This document shows positions 25,120-36,256 of a DNA stretch of 64,000 bases, piece after piece. This stretch comes from Ctenosaura bakeri. Lineage: Eukaryota > Chordata > Lepidosauria > Squamata > Iguanidae. The position numbers and the translations under genes are program-made. The stretch's first letter is position 1; each line of letters opens with the position of its first letter. The notes under the pieces are model-generated. The model was not told the origin of the DNA, made no database searches, and saw nothing but the letters and a program-made list of their open reading frames with translations. Where the stretch lies: contig CAOLHI010001283.1 in assembly GCA_948474755.1 (NCBI GenBank), forward strand, positions 488,663-552,662. The letters are read 5' to 3'.

Positions 25120-26017
25120 TTTTAATGAATATACTGTCAAATAGTTTTCTTGGCAAGATTTGTTCAGAGGATGTTTTCCACTGCTCTCCTCTGAAAGTGA
25201 GAAAGTGTGACTTGCCCACTGTCAGTCTGTGGGTTTTGATGGTTGAGTGGGGATTTGAACTCTGGTCCCCCAGACTCCTAGTCCAGCACTCAAATTTTGA
25301 CTTCAGTCACCTCCAGCCATCGTGGGTGGTGGGGTAGGATTAGTGGGTACTGTAGGCCAACACCTCTGTGTGTTGGGGAAAGTCAAAGCTTTCCCATCCC
25401 TCTATCTTCAGAAATATTGTTTTTACTCACACTGTCATTTATGCAGATTTCAGAGATTAATTAATCAGCTATGATATTTTCAATCAGGTCTTAATCATAG
25501 CTTTTTCCAAGTACATGTTTATAGGTAAAAGAAAAGGAATCTATCATACGGCTGCCATTTTGGGAATCTAAGCTCATCTTTTGTCATCACATCTTGTTAT
25601 GTCCTAGCTTTGACTTTTGTGCTTAGCAAAAATTAGCTGAAAGATCTATTGTTACTCAGGAAAAACACAGGCAAATTTTTTTAAAAAAAATCTGGCAGGA
25701 TTAGACTGAAAATACTGGTTTCAGGAAATCTTTCACTGAGATATACATATATATATATAAAATCATATATACAGTATAAATATAGCCATATATTTTAAAA
25801 AATATAATTTCAGCTCTAAATATGATTACTTCATTTCTATAGCCTGAGCATACAATGGACAATGTAGGTATTTTGAGCAAGTTTCCAGTTAATGTAGGTC
25901 TCTTCATAGTTGTTTTGGATTCTAAGGGAACCTGGATAAGAAGACACTCTTCAGGGGAAAGTAACTGGAATAGTACAACCTGTCTTCTCAAAGGCACCTG
26001 ATGAAGCTGTGAAGAAC
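25120..26017 (-). other. SYNE3: Presumed start of the SYNE3 3' UTR
   Basis: The sequence directly after the nesprin-3 stop codon must begin the 3' UTR. No canonical AATAAA was seen on the minus strand close to the stop. Variant ATTAAA hexamers occur at 25121-25126 and 25073-25078. A short AT dinucleotide run lies near 25741-25761 and a minus-strand SINE at 25135-25305. The true poly(A) site cannot be fixed from sequence alone. Confidence 0.35.
25135..25305 (-). mobile_element. tRNA-derived SINE, tail missing
   Basis: In reverse it carries the tRNA-like B-box region (CTGGACTAGGAGTCTGGGGGACCAGAGTTCAAATCC) and GGGCAAGTCACACTTTCTCA. It lies just downstream of the SYNE3 stop, possibly within the 3' UTR. 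Confidence 0.7.
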
Positions 26018-26215
26018 TTAAGTTGGTGGTGGCCCCTTGTATCTAAGCATCAGGTTGAAAGAGCGTGCAAAATTGTTGGCCAGCTTGCAACTGTGTGTTT
26101 CTTCCACTATAGGGAGAAGGAAGGCAAGGAGCAGCAGAAACAACAGGAGCAGCTGAAGAGGCAAAGCTGCGCAGCATACCCGACGTAGAAAAGAGCATGC
26201 TCCAGTTGGTTTTCC
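26018..26215 (-). CDS. SYNE3: SYNE3 (nesprin-3) terminal coding exon: transmembrane segment and KASH luminal tail
   Basis: This exon encodes the C-terminal 65 residues of nesprin-3, an outer nuclear membrane protein of the LINC complex that links SUN proteins to the cytoskeleton. The acceptor reads TCTTTCAG/GGAAAA on the minus strand (AG at 26216-26217) and the exon opens in phase 0. Residues about 16-36 are a leucine-rich membrane helix preceded by basic and cysteine residues (LRRVCC). Residues 37-65 are the luminal tail, containing LANNFARSF, LMLRY and the terminal PPPT that inserts into the SUN domain. A cysteine lies 23 residues from the C-terminus, the position known in KASH peptides for a disulfide with SUN. 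The stop is TAA at 26018-26020. The tail matches nesprin-3 better than nesprin-1/2 because it reads LRY-x-GPPPT rather than LRYTNGPPP. The next exon upstream is about 21 kb away. Confidence 0.95.
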   Translation of the reverse strand, partial: GKPTGACSFLRRVCCAALPLQLLLLFLLLLAFLLPIVEETHSCKLANNFARSFNLMLRYKGPPPT

Positions 26216-26835
26216 CTGAAAGACACAAGACAAAAAGTGAATTAATGAAAACCAGCCTTTATGGAAATCTGAATTCAGTTTGGTTTTCACTAGGAAGTGT
26301 AGGCTTATGGGATCTAGTAGAGGTGAGAAGAACCTGGAGCCATGCTGTTGATGGCTAATCTGAAGCCATGCTGTTGAACTACAACTCCTGTCATCTCTGA
26401 TTATCATTTGGGTTGTCAAAATGGAAACTGGAGCCTGCTCTTGTATTGTTAATGGTTGTGTAGAAGAGAGAATTTCTGCAGGTTGTTTGTCATGCAACCA
26501 TCTAAGAAACAACATATGTTGAAAATCCTGCTTCTGCAAAACTACTAAAGGTACAAGAGCCACCTTCAATGTTCAGTTTGGCAACCTTACATGATAATTG
26601 TTCATGCTGGCTTGGAGTAATGGAATATGGAGTCCAACAACAGGTTGAGGGCTATAGGTTACTCACTTCAAGCACAAACAGGAATTTTCCAGTGGGAAAA
26701 GCCAGGGCATCTTGATGATTTTGTGTTGTGGCTGAGTCAACCCCGATTCAGTACACACATCACCAACATAAAGACTGTTTCCCAAAGTATTGCCATTAAC
26801 AGACCACTTCATGTTCCTGAGGCTGTTTCACAGAA

Positions 26836-27690
26836 TAAAATAGAATCACAGAGTTGGAAGAGACCACAGGGGCCATCCAGTCCTACCCCCTGATATGCAG
26901 GAACAGACATCAAAGCATTCCCAAAAGATGGCCATCCAGCCTCTGCTTAAAAAACCTCCAAAGAAGGAGACTTGACCACACTCCGAGGCAGCATATTCCA
27001 CTGCCAGACAGCTCTGACCATCCTGAGGTTCAGATGGACTCTCTTTTCCTGCAGCTTGAATCCATTGCTCCTTATCCTAGTCTCTGGAACAGCAGAAAAC
27101 AAGCTTGCTCCCTCCTCGACATGACATCCCTTCAAATATTTAAACATGGCTATTATGTCCTCTCTTAACCTTCTCTCCTGCAGACTAAACATACCCAGCT
27201 CCCTAAGCCATTCCTCATAGGGCATGGCTTCCAGACCCTTCACTATTTTTGTTCACCCCCCTCTGGACACATTCCAGTTTATTGATATCTTTCTTGAATT
27301 GAGGTGCCTAGAACTGGAAACAGTATTCCAAATGAAGCCTAACCAATGCAGAATAGAGTGGTACTATTACCTCCCTCGATCTAGACACCATACTCGTATT
27401 GATGCAACCAAGAATCGCATTGGCTTTCTTAGCTGCTACATCACACTGCTAACTCATGTTTAGCTTGTGATCTACCAAGACTCCTAGATCCCTTTCACAC
27501 ATACTGCTATCCAGCCATGTGTCTCCCATTTGTGCATTCCATTTTTTCTGCTTAAGTGTAGGACCTTACATTTGTCTCTGTTGAAATTCATTTTGTTAGC
27601 TTTGGCCTAGCTCTCCAATCTGTCAAGGTCATTTTGAATTTTGATCCTGTCCTCTGGGGTATTAGCAACCCTTCCCAATTTGGTGGGGGA
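26836..27690 (-). mobile_element. CR1 LINE 3' part
   Basis: The left end reads AGAATCACAGAGTTGGAAGAGACC, the reverse of the CR1 3' terminus. The blocks continue through the region equivalent to CCTCTGGACACATTCCAG and the ATCTACCAAGACTCCTAGATCC segment to about 27690, where similarity stops. It lies between the KASH exon and the intact-frame L2, in sense orientation to SYNE3. Confidence 0.85.
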
Positions 27691-28004
27691 TGTTATCATG
27701 AGGGAAGTCCTCCAGTGTAAACACACTCAGAGTTTATTCAGAAAAAAAGTCCCTGGAAGTACTGCATGGTCATGGTTTTGCATCCAAACTCATTCTTGAA
27801 ATATCCTCGGTGTCAAAACCAGGAGATCTGGACCAAGCCAAGGCTATGACACTCAGGGTCTGCTTTAACTTCTCCCTTCCTAGAGAAGCAGCACTCTTCT
27901 AAATTTATGTCCCCATTGGCTTCCCCTCCCAGTTTATCTCCCTCTACTGCTTTTCCTAAATCTGCACCCTTCCAGATATAGGGCAAAGCATGGATTAGTT
28001 TATC

Positions 28005-30631
28005 TAATAATAATAATATTTCTATCCCGCCTCTCCCAATGGATCGAGGCGGCATTACAAAAATATATAAAAACATTAAAACATTAAAATGCACCCTATC
28101 CTCCCCACCCTCCAACCCTTCTATCCCCCTAAAACATATTAGTTAATTAAAACAAATTAAAAACAAGATTAACACAAAAGACAATGAGGAGAGGCGGTGG
28201 AACACTAATCTGGGAAGGCCTGTCGGAAGAGAACTGTCTTGACTGCTTTTTTAAAGCAGTCAAGACTGGTAATGTGCCGGGTCTCCTCCGGCAGGCCATT
28301 CCATAACTTGGGAGCGACAGAAGAAAAGGTCCTCTGGGTAACCGCAGCCAACCTAGTTCTGATTGGCTGCAGTAAATTCCTCCCAGAGGACCTTAGTGTG
28401 CGGGGCGGATTATATGGGAGAAGGCGATCCCGCAGGTAGGCTGGCCCCAAGCCATGAAGGGCTTTAAAGGTAAGAACCAACACCTTGTACTGTGCCCGGA
28501 AACTAATAGGCAGCCAGTGTAAAGACTTCAGAATAGGTGTTATATGGTCAGTTTTAGATCTTCCGGTGACCAACCTGGCTGCCATATTCTGAATTAATTG
28601 AAGTTTCCGGACTAAGCACATGGGTAGCCCTATGTAGAGCGCATTACAGAAGTCAAGCCGTGAAGTTACCAGCGCATGTACCACTGTTTTTAGGTGTTCC
28701 AAGTCCAGGAAGGGGCACAGCTGGCGTATCAGCCGAAGCTGATAGCAGGCACTCCTGGCTGCCGCATCAATTTGAGCTGTCATCTGAAGCGGCGAGTCCA
28801 GGAGCACTCCCAAGCTGCGGACACAGTCTTTCAGGGGAAGTGTGACCCCGTCTAGAACTGGTTGACAAACCTCTATACCTGGGCTGGGGCCCTTAACAGC
28901 AAGTACCTCTGTCTTATCTGGATTCAGCTTCAGTCTGTTTTTCCTCATCCAGTCCATTACTGCTTCTAGGCATTCATTTAGAGGTGAGATGCCATCCTTA
29001 GTTGATGCTGTTATCCGAGGCATGGAGAGATATATCTGGGTGTCATCAGCATACTGATAGCACCTTGCTCCATGCCTCCTGATGATCTCTCCCAGCGGTT
29101 TCATGTAGATGTTAAATAGCATTGGGGACAGGACGGCGCCCTGAGGGACGCCAGATTTAAGCTCCTTTTTCGAGGAGCAGCTGTCCCCAAGCATCACCAT
29201 CTGGTATCTACCTGAGAGATAGGACCGGAACCACTTAAGTGCAGTGCCTCCGATCCCCAGCCCTCTCAGGCGTTCCAGAAGGATACCGTGGTCTATGGTA
29301 TCGAAAGCCGCTGAGAGGTCTAGGAGTACCAGCAGGGTCACACTTCCCCTGTCGATACCTAGGCGTAGATCATCCACTAAGGCGACCATGGCATTCTCGA
29401 CTCCATATCCTGCCCTGAAGCCAGTTTGAAATGGGTCTAGATAATCTGTTTCATCCAAGACAGCTTGGAGCTGAAGGGCAACAGCCCTCTCGATCACCTT
29501 GCTTAAAAATGGAAGATGGGAGACTGGTCTGTAATTATTCATATCCAGGGGATCTAGGGAGGGCTTTTTTAGAAGCGGCCGTATAATCGCTTCTTTTAAA
29601 CAAGCTGGAAAATTGCCCTCCCTGAAGGATGCATTAATAATATGTCTTAAGTAGGTCTTAATTGCAACTCCTCCCTGGACGACCAGCCATGAAGGGCAGG
29701 GATCAAGAGGGCAAGTTGTCCTTCTTACCTTTCCAAGGAGCTTGTCTACGTCCTCGGTACTCACTGACTGGAACTGATCCAGTAGAATCTTGTTCACGGG
29801 GTTGCTGGACGCTCCATTTGTGACCTCTGCTATAACACCGGCATCCAAGTCGGCTCTTATCTGAGAGATTTTATCTCCGAAATGATTATTCAAGGCGTCA
29901 CAGCAAGCTGCGTTAGGTTCTAACAACGAGTTCAGGGGAGTGGGTATCTGAGTCAGATCCCTTACCACCCTGAACAGCTCTGCTGGATGAGAAATCGCAG
30001 ACGCAATACGTGCAGAGAAGAAGGTCTTCTTCGCTGCATTTATCGCCACTCCATAGGAATGAAGGAATTCTCTATAGCGTGTCCTGTCAGATAAGAGTCG
30101 AGATTTCCGCCAATTGCGCTCTAGTCGTTGTCCAGCCTGCTTCATATTCCTAAGTTCTACTGTATACCAAGGATTACGGTTTACAGCAGGCTGGAAAGGA
30201 CGCTTGGGAGCAATCGTGTCGATAGCCCTGGTAAGATCACAATTCCAGGTATTAACCAGGGCTTCGACAGGATCACCGGCGATACCAACCATAAGACCCT
30301 TGAGGGCTTTCTGGAATCCAATAGGTTCCATTAACCTTCGAGGGCGGACCATTCTAATAGGTTCACCACCCCTGCAGGGGCGGATAGCAACCATTAGTCT
30401 AACCCTGACCAGGAAATGATCTGTCCATGACAAGGTGGTAGTATTTGTTATCTCCACCCATGGCTGTGCCCGTTCCGTACTAAAGACCGCATCAAGGGTA
30501 TGACCTGCACAATGTGTTGGCCCAGAGGCTAACTGGGATAGGCCCATGTTTGTCATGGATGCTACGAACTCCCGAGCTGCACCTGTTAAACTGGTCTCAA
30601 ATGGGATATTGAAGTCGCCCAGAATCCAATG
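28005..30631 (-). mobile_element. L2 LINE insertion, 5'-truncated, with (TTA)-type tail
   Basis: The element spans the reverse transcriptase frame, about 190 bases of 3' UTR, and a short ATTATTATTATTA tail at its 3' end near 28005-28017 (minus strand). The 5' edge is set where L2 coding similarity stops, near 30631. No clear target-site duplication was found at the edges, so both ends are approximate. The uninterrupted frame suggests a recent insertion. Confidence 0.9.
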
Positions 30632-30673
30632 ACTGTGCCACTGGTGGTAGCATGTACAGCCAATCCAAAGCAA
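28205..30673 (-). CDS. L2-clade LINE ORF2, 5'-truncated: endonuclease end plus reverse transcriptase
   Basis: The frame is 822 codons without a stop. Recognisable L2 homology starts at about residue 15; the ATG at 30671-30673 lies in flanking DNA and is not the native start. GDFNI (residues 19-23) and TDH (84-86) are the final motifs of the apurinic endonuclease domain; the usual SDH serine is replaced by threonine. Reverse transcriptase follows, with NYRPVS (380-385), LLDLSAAFDTIDH (449-461), GVPQGAVLSPMLF (508-520), the catalytic YADD (541-544) and SLGVLLD (620-626). The protein ends FKKAVKTVLFRQAFPD. These blocks match the L2 clade rather than CR1. Most of the endonuclease is missing, so the copy cannot be autonomous. 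It lies in sense orientation in the last SYNE3 intron. Confidence 0.93.
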   Translation of the reverse strand: MLWIGCTCYHQWHSHWILGDFNIPFETSLTGAAREFVASMTNMGLSQLASGPTHCAGHTLDAVFSTERAQPWVEITNTTTLSWTDHFLVRVRLMVAIRPCRGGEPIRMVRPRRLMEPIGFQKALKGLMVGIAGDPVEALVNTWNCDLTRAIDTIAPKRPFQPAVNRNPWYTVELRNMKQAGQRLERNWRKSRLLSDRTRYREFLHSYGVAINAAKKTFFSARIASAISHPAELFRVVRDLTQIPTPLNSLLEPNAACCDALNNHFGDKISQIRADLDAGVIAEVTNGASSNPVNKILLDQFQSVSTEDVDKLLGKVRRTTCPLDPCPSWLVVQGGVAIKTYLRHIINASFREGNFPACLKEAIIRPLLKKPSLDPLDMNNYRPVSHLPFLSKVIERAVALQLQAVLDETDYLDPFQTGFRAGYGVENAMVALVDDLRLGIDRGSVTLLVLLDLSAAFDTIDHGILLERLRGLGIGGTALKWFRSYLSGRYQMVMLGDSCSSKKELKSGVPQGAVLSPMLFNIYMKPLGEIIRRHGARCYQYADDTQIYLSMPRITASTKDGISPLNECLEAVMDWMRKNRLKLNPDKTEVLAVKGPSPGIEVCQPVLDGVTLPLKDCVRSLGVLLDSPLQMTAQIDAAARSACYQLRLIRQLCPFLDLEHLKTVVHALVTSRLDFCNALYIGLPMCLVRKLQLIQNMAARLVTGRSKTDHITPILKSLHWLPISFRAQYKVLVLTFKALHGLGPAYLRDRLLPYNPPRTLRSSGRNLLQPIRTRLAAVTQRTFSSVAPKLWNGLPEETRHITSLDCFKKAVKTVLFRQAFPD

Positions 30674-30836
30674 AGTAACACTCTAATGAGACTGCTCTTT
30701 ATAAAAATATAAACAAATTTTATTTAACAAACTGTCAAGGAAAAGGCAGTTGGAAAATTAAAGATTAGCAAACAGCACATTTATATATTTAAGCCAGGAG
30801 ACACTCTTCTTTCTCTCTCACACATACTCTCAGATG

Positions 30837-30854
30837 GATCTCTCTCTCTCTCTC
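30837..30854 (+). repeat. (TC)n microsatellite
   Basis: About eight TC units within a pyrimidine-rich stretch 200 bases right of the L2. Confidence 0.85.
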
Positions 30855-31038
30855 AACTCCAAAACTCTATCTAGTACTTCAACTCTGTTTTTCAGTTAAA
30901 TTTCAGTTACTCACTCCTCCCATCTAGCCCCTCTCTCTGGCTAGCCTTGGGTTCAATTCCAACAGGCAATCAATTTAAATCCCCGGGGTTGCTAGGGTGC
31001 TCCATTGCTAAGCCTCCCCTCAAAGTTCATCACACCTG

Positions 31039-31218
31039 GGCCATTTCCGCACCAGACTGTTATAGCGCTATTATTCCACTTTCAACCTCCTATGGAATCC
31101 TGGGGTTTGCAGTTTCGGGAGGGGCCAGCTGGCCCCTCCCTAAACTGCAAACCCCAGGATTCCATAGGAGGTTGAAAGTGGAATAATAGCGCTATAACAG
31201 TCTGGTGCGGAAATGGTC
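31039..31218. mobile_element. Near-perfect palindromic MITE (PIF/Harbinger-like)
   Basis: The 180-base element is a hairpin: the left arm GGCCATTTCCGCACCAGAC is repeated inverted at the right end. The two arms of about 90 bases differ at about two sites. The centre is the palindrome GGCCAGCTGGCC. The flanks carry CTG at 31036-31038 and 31219-31221, consistent with a 3-bp target duplication. It is in the last SYNE3 intron. Confidence 0.85.
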
Positions 31219-34200
31219 CTGGTTTCCTTCATTCCCTCTTCCGTTGTGTCCTCTCTCTTCCCACTGACCATATGCCACATCTAGACTCAAGCTATGTTTC
31301 AGAAATTGCCCATCACCAATTTCTGCTGAGTGCTTTTTAATTATCATTCAGCAGTTATTGTGAAAGGGTTAAAATGCTTTAGCAACAGTACACCAGTTAA
31401 GCATTAGGTTCATTTTCTTTTATTGTCAGCATTCTTCTTTTCCTTGCTTGATTCCTGTTGAATCTGCTGTCCTGGGAACAGTCACCATGTTTCTTAGTGG
31501 CATCCATCCTAGCCAGTTCTGGAATAACACAACCAGCCATGGAGAGATACGCTTCAATTTGGGAAACCCTGGGTTAATTTAAACTGATTTAAGGAAGGAG
31601 AATAAAGAGTCTTTGTACATGTTGGGAGTTCCCTGAGAAAATGTCAAGATTGGAAAATGTCTGGAACAAAATCAGGGACTTTCTTGTTTTTCCAGTCTGC
31701 CTGGATGGGTTCAAAGATACACTTACAGTCCACACAAAGGTGTACAGGTAGTTTTTTGTTTTGTTTTTTGATGAAACAAACTTAATTCCATGTTAAAGAC
31801 ATAAAGTGAAGCTAGACTCCCACCTCCACATTGGACACATTTCACTCATCAAAATGAGCAGAGAGAACAATAACAACAACAAAAGACAGACTTCTTTTTA
31901 ACTGTGGACATCAAGATGGGCAAATCAGTTGTAAATCCTGTGTTTGCCATTTTTCATCCCATCTGAAGCCAGCAATGAAAATGAAACTCCTTATGAAATA
32001 ATGTGACATCTAGTATGCAGGTTTTTAAAAACGCATCTACCACTAATTTGGGGAGAGAGGCTGATTATAAACAGAATCTGAGCAGGAATGTGCATGCCTC
32101 TGATTTAGTCCTTTCCTTCTGAAAATTCTCCTTTTGGGAGGCAGTTTCTCCACTGGCATCAGTGAAGGATTTATTCCCAGTCGTCCCAAGAAGCATTTAC
32201 TCCCAATTCAAATTCCAGCTTTAGAGGGCTTCCTCTCTCTGAAGGAATAGACTGGGGAGGAAAGGGTAAAATTACCCTCAACATAGGTGCCTGAGAGGCA
32301 CCAATGAAAATCAGCATCTTAAGAAAACCCATGCATTCATTACAAAGACATATTCAGCAACGTGTGTAGTTTACCTCTGAGCTATCAGTAGTTAGAAGTG
32401 ATTTGATTCTTGGCATAATACTTTCCAAGACAATACTACCTATTTTACATTATATATAAGGAGAGTGCCCTCTGTATGATCAGTGAGTACTTCCATGGAG
32501 ATTTGGTCCACATCGTTAGAGGAATGAGGTGATGAACCAAAGGTGCTGAAATTTCTGGGTATCATAAAAGAGGACTTCCATGAGCCAAGAGACTAGAATC
32601 AATGTAGGTGTGACAATTTGCCAGACATTAAATTGCCGAGAAAGCGCTTAGGGTTGTAAAAAATTTTTTCCAGACAATTTCTCACCCTCAATCTACTCAA
32701 GGGACAATGCAATTGCTTTTAGTCTTCATTAAGTGATTTCTAAGTTCTGGTTACAAGTCCCCCCACCCCGCCAAATTATTCAAATGCCAGACAGGAACTT
32801 GGTGGCTGTTGGGGAGAAATGACTATTTTAGGTTGGTATTCCATTACAATACTTCCCTCAAGGCGGAAGTCTCACTTCTCCTAGTTTTGCATATATTTGC
32901 TTAAATTCACCCACTGTTTTGGCATCTTCATCATTTTCTGAAGCAAACCGCGGGCGTTCTCTGTTTAATCTCTAAGGGGCAGGAGGGTAGCTGAATGTTC
33001 CCCTGTTACATTCAGCCTGGCTTCTTTTCAGTATTTCCTGTACAAGTTTTGCATTTTACAAGATGCCAGAGAATAAAAAGGGAAGTGGAACAGATGGTGA
33101 AATTTGAGTTCACCACATAGTACCCTTTACAACTGTGTCTGCTGCTCAGCAATGGCTTGTTATAATAAGGGCAAGGGAAGAACTAGGCCAGAAATCTAAT
33201 TCTGGCCTTACAGAAAGGCATGGTTTCTCTCTAAGAACGGCAGTGTGGCAAAGAACAAGACCAGTATGGTGTCATGGAATAGCAAGCATTTCTGTCCACA
33301 TTAAATGTAACAGTGTCATGACAGGTTGCCAGGTCTTGCACCTGGAGACTGTGCCTGGATTTTTTTTTTTTTAACAAGGTCTGGGAACCAGAGAGAGAAT
33401 CCAACCACTCTGCCTCCCATCTGGTTATTTCACTCAAGATCTTCTTGTATCCAGTGGGGATATTACAGAGCAGCCTTCCTGAACCTAGTGTCCCTTTGGT
33501 GGATTACAATGCAACTCCTATCATCCCCAGGTAACATGGGAGTTGCAGTCCAATATATGGAGCCCCTCCATGGAGAAGGAAATTCTGGAATTTGGCTTGT
33601 ACCACCAAGTGGGAAAGTAGAACAGGCAAAGTGGCTAGCAAGAGACAATGGACAATCATACTGCCGTTTAATAAGCCAAGATGTGACCAAACCTTTTGGC
33701 TATGCTATGTAGCCCCTTTGTACAAGTGAGCAAATGAGCCAAGAAGTCTTTCCATTTCAACTGAAACAGGAAACTACGGTTACTGGCTTTAGAACAAGTT
33801 AAGTCAAGTCAACTTCTTACTATGGCTTCATATCCTGACCTGTTCTGAAGCCATTAAGCAGAGCAGAGCTCAGAAGCCATGTGTTACTTTTCAACTTGTT
33901 ACTTGCACCCAGTGGGTGCACCGCAGAGCAAGGGAATAAGTTCCTTTTCTATAGTAAAACTCCCAGTTCTGCAAAAGAGTTCCCTTGTTCAAATGAAACA
34001 GGACACTGTAGTTAATAAAATACTTCCTGGATTGCTCATTCACTTGTGCAAAGGGAGTAGCAAAAGGGGAGGGCTGGAACTGTGTGCGGCGCACAGCTAA
34101 AGATTAATTCCAGCCTTGATGGATTGTGCTGTGGATGGAAGGCAGGAGCTTCTGCATACATAAGATGTGCTATACCACAGAGTTATGACCCCTTCTGTCT

Positions 34201-34822
34201 CTTCCTTTGAAGAAGAGATGTGCCCACTGAGCATACAAATTAGTATGATCTAAATAGTGCTTCTGAGGGTGAAAAATGCCTCTCATAGAAACTGTAAGCC
34301 AATGATCCCCATGTTGTCTGGTGCAGGGCATGTGCCTTACTTGCCCTACCCTAGATATGCCTCTGTGTTGAGGCCTAATAGCTTCCTATCTGAAGTCAGG
34401 GCTGTAACGAAATTTGAACCCTGAGTTATGTTATGAGGAAGAGGGTGCCATCTTGTCCTTTGCTTCAGGCAGCAAAATGTTTTGTGCTGGCCCTCATTGT
34501 CAGTGTTTTGGTGACAAGCTACACAACGCGTTCTTATTTCCCATTTCAGCTGATCTGTAACACCCTTGGAGGCTAGCAGCTACAGAAGTTGTACAAATTT
34601 AGCATCCCCGCCACAGTCTGCCTCCCACCCTATCCCCTTGGCATTGCCTGATCATGCCGCGGAGGCTGCTATCCTGTGTTAATGATTCAGCTGGTTGCCA
34701 TGGAAATGCCCGAGCCGTCACAATACCGGCATTGTGATATCTCTGCAGGATCAAAGAGTGGGAGGCACACAGGCTTGTGACTGGGGACACAATAGGAATG
34801 TTATGCTCTTAAGGGTCTATAG
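31219..34822. other. SYNE3 last intron, unassigned
   Basis: No additional exon was recognised. A CTCCCAGAATC-like unit lies near 33505-33560. Frames of up to 128 codons have no splice or domain support. Confidence 0.4.
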
Positions 34823-34962
34823 AGCAGCGATTCTCAACCTTAGCCTTTGGGATGCTTTGACTACAGCTCCCAGAATCCCTGAACATGGACCAGGCTGCCT
34901 GGAACTTAAGGGAGTTGAAGTTCAAAACAGCTCAAGGACCAAAGGTTGGGAAAGAGTGCATA
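34823..34962. mobile_element. Palindromic hAT-like MITE of the same type as 46997-47132
   Basis: GCGATTCTCAACCTTAGCC on the left faces AAGGACCAAAGGTTGGGAAAG on the right. GACTACAGCTCCCAGAATCC faces GGGAGTTGAAGTTCAAAAC. The edges are degraded. Confidence 0.65.
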
Positions 34963-35814
34963 AAAGCTGTCTTCACTGGAGCCCAGAGGAGTCTCACCAG
35001 TAGCAACAATAAAGACCGAAGGATGTGGCAAGCGAGGCAGGCACAGGGGTGCAGCTCTGAGCGATGGCGATGGTGGCAGAAAGAAAACTTTCCCCCTCAA
35101 ATAAAAATCCTGCCCCTGATGATATTTACTTTCGGCCCCTTAATTAGAAAGTGAGCTATTTGGCACCACTCACAATTATTTGCTGTGTTTGCATTCTAGT
35201 GTCTTGCTTGCCCCTTTTCTATGGATGCTTAAACTGTATTTCTAAATGCTCAGATGAAGTTTTAAGTTCTTGTAATGCTAGAAATTTGGAGACTTGAAGG
35301 AAAATTTCATGGGGAGGCAGAATTTTATAACCCTGGGTAGTCATTGATGCTGAGCACAATGACAATATAATGTGAAGAGAGTTTGCAGTGAAGGAAAGAG
35401 CTACAGCTTAGAAAAGTTACTTTTTGACTACAAATCCCAGAATCCCCCAGCCAGCAGCACCAGTGCCCAAACTTTGGCAGGAATAGATGATGTCTAATGC
35501 CAAGTTAGGCCACTGATCCATCTAAGTCAGTATTTTCTACTCTGACAAACAGTGGCTCTCTAGAGCTGAAAAGAAGATGTGCTAGCATATCAGAGACTGA
35601 CCATCAGCTATGGAGATTTCTCCTACACCCTTGCAAGCCAGATGAAGAGCATGACAAGTCTTGCTCGCCAGGCTCAGGCAGCTGGAGAGGCACATCTTCA
35701 TGCCAAGAACAGCGGAATTTTTGCAAATCACATCATTAAAATGCAGAAACCAGTTTTTTCTTTAAAAAAAAAAAAGACTGTATCTTCTGTATAAATCAAG
35801 ATGAGAGAGAAAGG

Positions 35815-36050
35815 ATCATAGAATCATAGAGCTGGAAGAGTCCACAAGGGCCATCCAGTCCAACCCCCTACTATGCAGGAATACTCTATCAAAGCTTTCC
35901 TGACAGATGGCCATCCAGCCTGTTAAAAAACCTCCAAAAAAGGAAACTCCACTACACTGTGAGGCAGTATATTCCACTGTTGAAATGCCTTTGTCATACG
36001 GAAGTTCTTCCTAATGTTTAGGTGGAATCTCTTCTCACGTAGTGAGAGAT
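35815..36050 (-). mobile_element. CR1 LINE 3' end
   Basis: It begins GGATCATAGAATCATAGAGCTGGAAGAG, the reversed CR1 terminus, and continues to the block GAAGTTCTTCCTAATGTTTAGGTGGAATC. An oppositely oriented CR1 end follows within 100 bases. Confidence 0.8.
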
Positions 36051-36114
36051 TTTGACTAAACAATTATGACAGCTTCTTGATGGTAATTGCAATTTTGACA
36101 ATAGACCAGAATAC

Positions 36115-36256
36115 CTCAGGAGGCGTTGAACCCTCTTTACATGGAGATTTTTAAGCAGAGGTTGGATGGCTGCCTCTCAGCAGTCCATTACCACACTGGT
36201 AGGGGGTTGGACTAAATAACCCTTGCGGCACCTCCCAACTCTATGAGTCCATGAGA
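36115..36256 (+). mobile_element. CR1 LINE 3' end, inverted relative to its neighbour
   Basis: It reads GAGATTTTTAAGCAGAGGTTGGATGGC and ends GGGGGTTGGACTAAATAACCC...CCCAACTCTATGAGTCCATGA, the CR1 3' terminus in plus orientation. Together with 35815-36050 it forms an outward-facing pair of CR1 3' ends. Confidence 0.75.

Noticed and set aside
33326..33712. 128-codon plus-strand frame
   Set aside because: It overlaps a CTCCCAGAATC-type repeat unit and has no protein-like motif.
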